NCBI GenBank assembly: GCA_009697105.1 | Contig: SIAQ01000005.1 | Coordinates: forward strand, 1-64,000 | DNA: 64,000 bases | Direction of reading: 5' to 3' | Source of the DNA: Gemmataceae bacterium | GTDB lineage: Bacteria; Planctomycetota; Planctomycetia; Gemmatales; Gemmataceae | Part shown: piece after piece, positions 61,901-64,000 of the stretch | How positions within the stretch are numbered: the stretch's first letter is position 1 | Layout: each line of letters opens with the position of its first letter | Notes under the pieces: generated by a model | What the model saw: the letters and a program-made list of their open reading frames with translations, nothing else | What the model was told of the DNA's origin: nothing | Database searches by the model: none | Program-made: the position numbers and the translations under genes

Positions 61901-62358
61901 ACGCAGTCATTCTGCAAACCATGAAGCTCGCCAAGTCGATCTGCCCCGCCAGCATTCGCCTAACGCAGAAATTGACCGACTCCCTGCCTGCCGTTCACGG
62001 CGAGGAAGGCAAGCTCAAGCAAGTAATTCTGAACCTATGTCTCAATGCCCGCGACGCCATGAAACAGGTCGGCGGCACACTCACGATCCGCACCGATCTG
62101 ACTCCGCCCTCAATCGTCATCGGCGAAACAACGCGCTGGGTCCACTTCGCCATCGAGGACACAGGCCATGGCATGGACGAAACGGTGCGCCGACGAATCT
62201 TCGAGCCGTTCTTCTCCACCAAGGAGCATGGCACCGGCCTCGGCCTGGCCGTGGTGCATCGCATTATTCACGATTTCGGCGGCAGAATCGACGTCCAGAG
62301 CCAAATCGGCGTCGGCACGCGCTTCGACATCTGGCTCGCCCAAGCCGACGTGCGCTAG
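58996..62358 (+). CDS. PAS sensor histidine kinase with MASE1-like membrane part
   Basis: 1,120 residues. Residues 1-330 hold about 8 membrane segments of MASE1 type (GRRILPVLLVDLLLARWPFDLSANAG; SRPFVLLTAELWLTQIVGIVATVPILI). Then PAS-like domains near 330-480, 490-620, 630-760 and 770-890 (SRIPFVVYSVRLPYGIPTL; LQVIIANLPTGVYFVQAPRG; MRLRAIIETMAEGVILQDATGIIVDCNPAACAILG; KYQNLIESLPVVVMQRDRAFNITFVNPFTETLTGYT). HisKA box with His905 in SGTVHDFNNLLAVI, N-box Asn1017 (LNLCLNARDAM), and GTGLGLAVVHRI. There is no receiver domain or adjacent response regulator, so the partner is elsewhere. Confidence 0.9.
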   Translation: MPKNALLNESDERTATPIGMWVLAIVGVATFHCCWLWQGDSRGLWLPGLGVGVVLVSWFGWRILPVLLVDLLLARWPFDLSANAGLIATEILCQGTLIGSSWWLYHHLAHGSRWLDDPRSAMIFLILIPGGLCVAVAGIEAGVWCLIGDSPRPFVLLTAELWLTQIVGIVATVPILIATATLLLLRRGLIVGELSDAIPNLPEAGLSRIGESIELIGLTAAVVGLSLLHLWTTAQASSASWLLWASGVILLVWICIRQGLFGGTFAAGVTAIVSAGTFHFLSDETRPLLQSDFQGRLLALCATAMLVGVSASWIRANETRFSQIVSRIPFVVYSVRLPYGIPTLFGPDNEGPPRDSKFDMKLGPAIRKLANVVLVSPACESVLGAKAESLVGPFSRWMDHILPEDHVIVVAALAQLCLQKKPVKCEYRLVMEMPSPKAAATALPIQAPLPPAPTWVRDTLTPHYDEAGMIDGWEGLVEDITEQRALSQDIRRMTTMLQVIIANLPTGVYFVQAPRGLPILVNARARVLLGQREDLAAGLSHLPRVYRLHKPDGTAYPWEGLPVARALQSGVTCKANDIVVHRPDGRKIPLITWAAPVDLYGRGKPDAAVWVLEDWSAIQQAETAMRESEMRLRAIIETMAEGVILQDATGIIVDCNPAACAILGAACELLMTRTSLAPDDGCVQENGEPLPADQHPDRLALRTEKPVREAVIGMPAIGVEPRRWLLVNSLPIIDKARKGPGKTRVISTFADITTQVRMRDSLRQARDKYQNLIESLPVVVMQRDRAFNITFVNPFTETLTGYTVAEMLQPGSSRDIIYPEDLPDFLASADLILAGQPVRKEIRMHARDGSTKTVLVFIHPIVEGAEIVGSTSLMLDLTVQRRLEKELESSRQLELVGRLASGTVHDFNNLLAVIIGMAGLVKMNLPENTASREYLTRIEEVGEQASHLAGQLLTFSKQTPREAHPVDLNAVILQTMKLAKSICPASIRLTQKLTDSLPAVHGEEGKLKQVILNLCLNARDAMKQVGGTLTIRTDLTPPSIVIGETTRWVHFAIEDTGHGMDETVRRRIFEPFFSTKEHGTGLGLAVVHRIIHDFGGRIDVQSQIGVGTRFDIWLAQADVR

Positions 62359-62402
62359 TTTACGGCTTTCCGTTAATATTCCACGCGGTCGAAAGTGAGA
62401 AT

Positions 62403-62459
62403 TAGCCCGCAGCGCAAGTGAGGCAACGCGTTTCGTGCCTCGCTTACGCTGCGGGTTAG
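62403..62459. repeat. Palindrome, 'TAGCCCGCAGCGCAAGTGAGGCA' type
   Basis: TAGCCCGCAGCGCAAGTGAGGCA / TGCCTCGCTTACGCTGCGGGTTA. A partner arm (GCGCTGCGGGCTAAC) recurs at 62,545-62,560, outside the next palindrome. Confidence 0.82.
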
Positions 62460-62474
62460 TGTCAAACTTCCCTT

Positions 62475-62534
62475 TACGAGCCGGAAGCGTAAGCGACGGT
62501 GGTTTTCGTCCGTCGCTTACGCTTCCGGTTCGTG
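62475..62534. repeat. Palindrome, 'TACGAGCCGGAAGCGTAAGCGACGG' type
   Basis: TTACGAGCCGGAAGCGTAAGCGACGG / CCGTCGCTTACGCTTCCGGTTCGTGA, without GACGCC ends. It sits between the two TAGCCCGCAG arm copies, again a nesting pattern. Confidence 0.88.
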
Positions 62535-62556
62535 AGCGACGAACTCGCGCTGCGGG

Positions 62557-64000
62557 CTAACCAATCATCCCCATAAACCGCCGGTACGGCTCGGTCCAGC
62601 GTTCCGGTTCGCGCGGTTCGTAGGTCTGCACCTCGAACGAGCGGCGCACGACCGCGCGGCCCTCCGCCAGCGAATTAAGCAGGCCCAGGCCGATGGCTTG
62701 CACGAGCACGTTGCCGATGGCGGTCGCTTCAACGGGGCCGGCGACGACCTGGCGGTTACACGCATCAGCGGTGAGCTGGCATAGCAGCGTGTTTTGGCAG
62801 CCACCGCCGACGATGTGGATCGTGTCGAGCCGTTTGCCCACCAGTTCCTCCAGGCGTTCGAGCACCCAGCGATAGCGTAACGCGAGGCTTTCCAGCGCAC
62901 ATCGCACGACATCGCCTGGCTCGCTCGGCACGGGTTGACTGGTCTTTTTGCAATAATTGCCGATGGCACGCGGCATATCGTCGGGCAGTATGAACGACGT
63001 ATCATCGGGATCAACCAGGCTCGCGAACGGCGTCGCCGACTCGGCCAATTTCATTAGCTTGGCGTAGTCGTAGGTCACGCCCGCGCGTTCCCAGGCACGT
63101 CGGCATTCTTGCACGAGCCAAAGGCCCATGATGTTTTTCAACAGCCGAATCGTCCCGCCGACGCCGCCTTCGTTCGTGAAGTTGACGCGCAGCGTGTTCT
63201 CGTCGGTCTTTGGTGTTTTCGTTTCGACACCCATCAACGACCATGTGCCCGAACTGATGTAGGCCCACGACTCGCCTGTAGCGGGCACGGCGGCGACGGC
63301 AGCGGCGGTGTCGTGCGTCGCCGGCGCGATCACCGGAATCGACGATACGCCCGCTCCCGTCGCCACGCTCGGACGCAATGGCCCCAGCACCGTGCCCGGC
63401 TGCACCAGTGTGCCGAGGATTTTCTCCGGGATGCCAAAGGCCCGCACAAGCTCGCGCGCCCAGGTGCGTTCGCCGGGATGGATCATTTGGCTCGTCGAGG
63501 CATCGGTGTACTCGTTGACCTTGATGCCGGTCATCCAGTAGTGGAATAGGTCGGGGATGAACAGCAACGTCTCGGCCATTTCGAGTAACGGTGAGCGATC
63601 ACGCATCAAGGCGAGGATTTGATAAAGCGAATTGAATCGCATGAACTGGATGCCGGTCTGGCGGAAAATCTCGGCCCGCGGGACGTTCGCAAACGCGGCA
63701 TCCATGATCGATTCGGTATGCGGATCGCGATAGTGGCGCGGATTGCCCAGCAGCGTGCCGTGTTTGCCGAGCAGCGCGAAATCGACGCCCCAGGTATCGA
63801 CGCCGACTGATTCAAGGCGGCCGTGCTCCGCTTCGGCTTTGCGAAGTCCGGTGAGGATTTCACGCCACAAGCCGAGCACGTCCCAGTGGAGCGTGTCAAG
63901 CGTGGCCACGCTGCCGGTCGGGAAGCGATGGACGACTTCGAGGCCAAGCCATTCGCCGTCGAACGAACCGATCAAAGCTCGGCCGCTCTCGGCACCGAGG
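62557..64000 (-). CDS. Rhamnulokinase-like FGGY kinase, 5' end outside window
   Basis: About 480 residues visible; the frame is open through the right edge as LGAESGRALIGSFDGEWLGLEVVHRF. FGGY sugar kinase: GVDTWGVDFALLGKHGTLLGNPRHYRDPHTE, IFRQTGIQFMRFNSLYQILAL, GTVLGPLRPSVATG, VIAPATHDTAAAVAAVP, SYISSGTWSLMGVE, and GGGCQNTLLCQLTADACNRQVVAGPVEATAIGNVLVQAIG. The TWGVDF, NSLYQILA and GGGCQN pattern favours rhamnulokinase (RhaB) over xylulo- or glycerol kinase. Likely phosphorylates rhamnulose; no rhaA/D in the window. Confidence 0.88.
   Translation of the reverse strand, partial: LGAESGRALIGSFDGEWLGLEVVHRFPTGSVATLDTLHWDVLGLWREILTGLRKAEAEHGRLESVGVDTWGVDFALLGKHGTLLGNPRHYRDPHTESIMDAAFANVPRAEIFRQTGIQFMRFNSLYQILALMRDRSPLLEMAETLLFIPDLFHYWMTGIKVNEYTDASTSQMIHPGERTWARELVRAFGIPEKILGTLVQPGTVLGPLRPSVATGAGVSSIPVIAPATHDTAAAVAAVPATGESWAYISSGTWSLMGVETKTPKTDENTLRVNFTNEGGVGGTIRLLKNIMGLWLVQECRRAWERAGVTYDYAKLMKLAESATPFASLVDPDDTSFILPDDMPRAIGNYCKKTSQPVPSEPGDVVRCALESLALRYRWVLERLEELVGKRLDTIHIVGGGCQNTLLCQLTADACNRQVVAGPVEATAIGNVLVQAIGLGLLNSLAEGRAVVRRSFEVQTYEPREPERWTEPYRRFMGMIG

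Noticed and set aside
1-64000. tRNA, rRNA or CRISPR array
   Set aside because: No cloverleaf-like set, no conserved rRNA words and no regularly spaced direct repeats were seen; the palindromes are too dispersed for a CRISPR.

Overview
The window looks like a piece of a GC-rich planctomycete chromosome, most likely of the Gemmata/Gemmataceae type. The inference rests on gene content: a Tat-exported DUF1501 protein, a cytochrome-c-like PSD1/DUF1549/DUF1553 protein, a sulfatase remnant, a ThuA-like protein, DUF1573 repeats, a Uma2 nuclease, a fused PilM-type protein and MJ0042-type zinc ribbons. No rRNA, tRNA or CRISPR array was recognised.

Layout. 0-5.3 kb: edge of a transposase, an amidohydrolase, a ThuA-like protein, the coupled biotin genes bioB-bioF and a YjbR-like protein. 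5.5-11.4 kb: small membrane proteins, a zinc-ribbon/membrane pair that may be one frameshifted gene, DUF1501, and a small-ORF/Uma2/four-repeat protein cluster. 11.5-17.5 kb: a thioredoxin-like gene cut in two by an element of about 5.1 kb carrying a frameshifted serine recombinase and three cargo genes of unknown function. 17.7-27.9 kb: a membrane protein, recN, and a three-gene PilM/PilN/PilO-like cluster. 28-46.5 kb: mostly single housekeeping genes (HemL-like aminotransferase, methyltransferase, trpA, beta-propeller, prmC, radical SAM, apbE-like, thpR-like, glycine-zipper lipoprotein, M16 peptidase, RNase Z-like hydrolase, ExeA-like and CpsD-like ATPases, an internally deleted sulfatase, DUF488). 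46.9-64 kb: secreted Tyr/Asn-rich protein, PSD1 protein, DUF1573 protein, a compact IS200-like element, ppdK, a LURP-one/scramblase-like gene with a probable frameshift, VOC protein, MFS transporter, a large PAS histidine kinase, and a rhamnulokinase running off the right edge.

The strongest non-gene feature is a dense set of long intergenic palindromes, about 35 copies in at least a dozen sequence families. Some are nested: one palindrome sits in the centre of another, with the outer arms pushed apart symmetrically (best seen at 29,367-29,797). One family has TGACG...GCGTCA ends and another shares ends with the transposase remnant at the left edge, so at least part of this population looks like small non-autonomous mobile elements. 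A few palindromes are followed by T-runs and could also act as terminators.

The most interesting single locus is the interrupted thioredoxin-like gene. Rejoining its halves across the element restores the frame at a shared GCC, and the downstream half contains one in-frame TGA directly after a cysteine, followed by a stem-loop that could be a bacterial SECIS. It is therefore a candidate selenoprotein gene that has been disrupted. Family assignments here come from reading the translations, without database searches.
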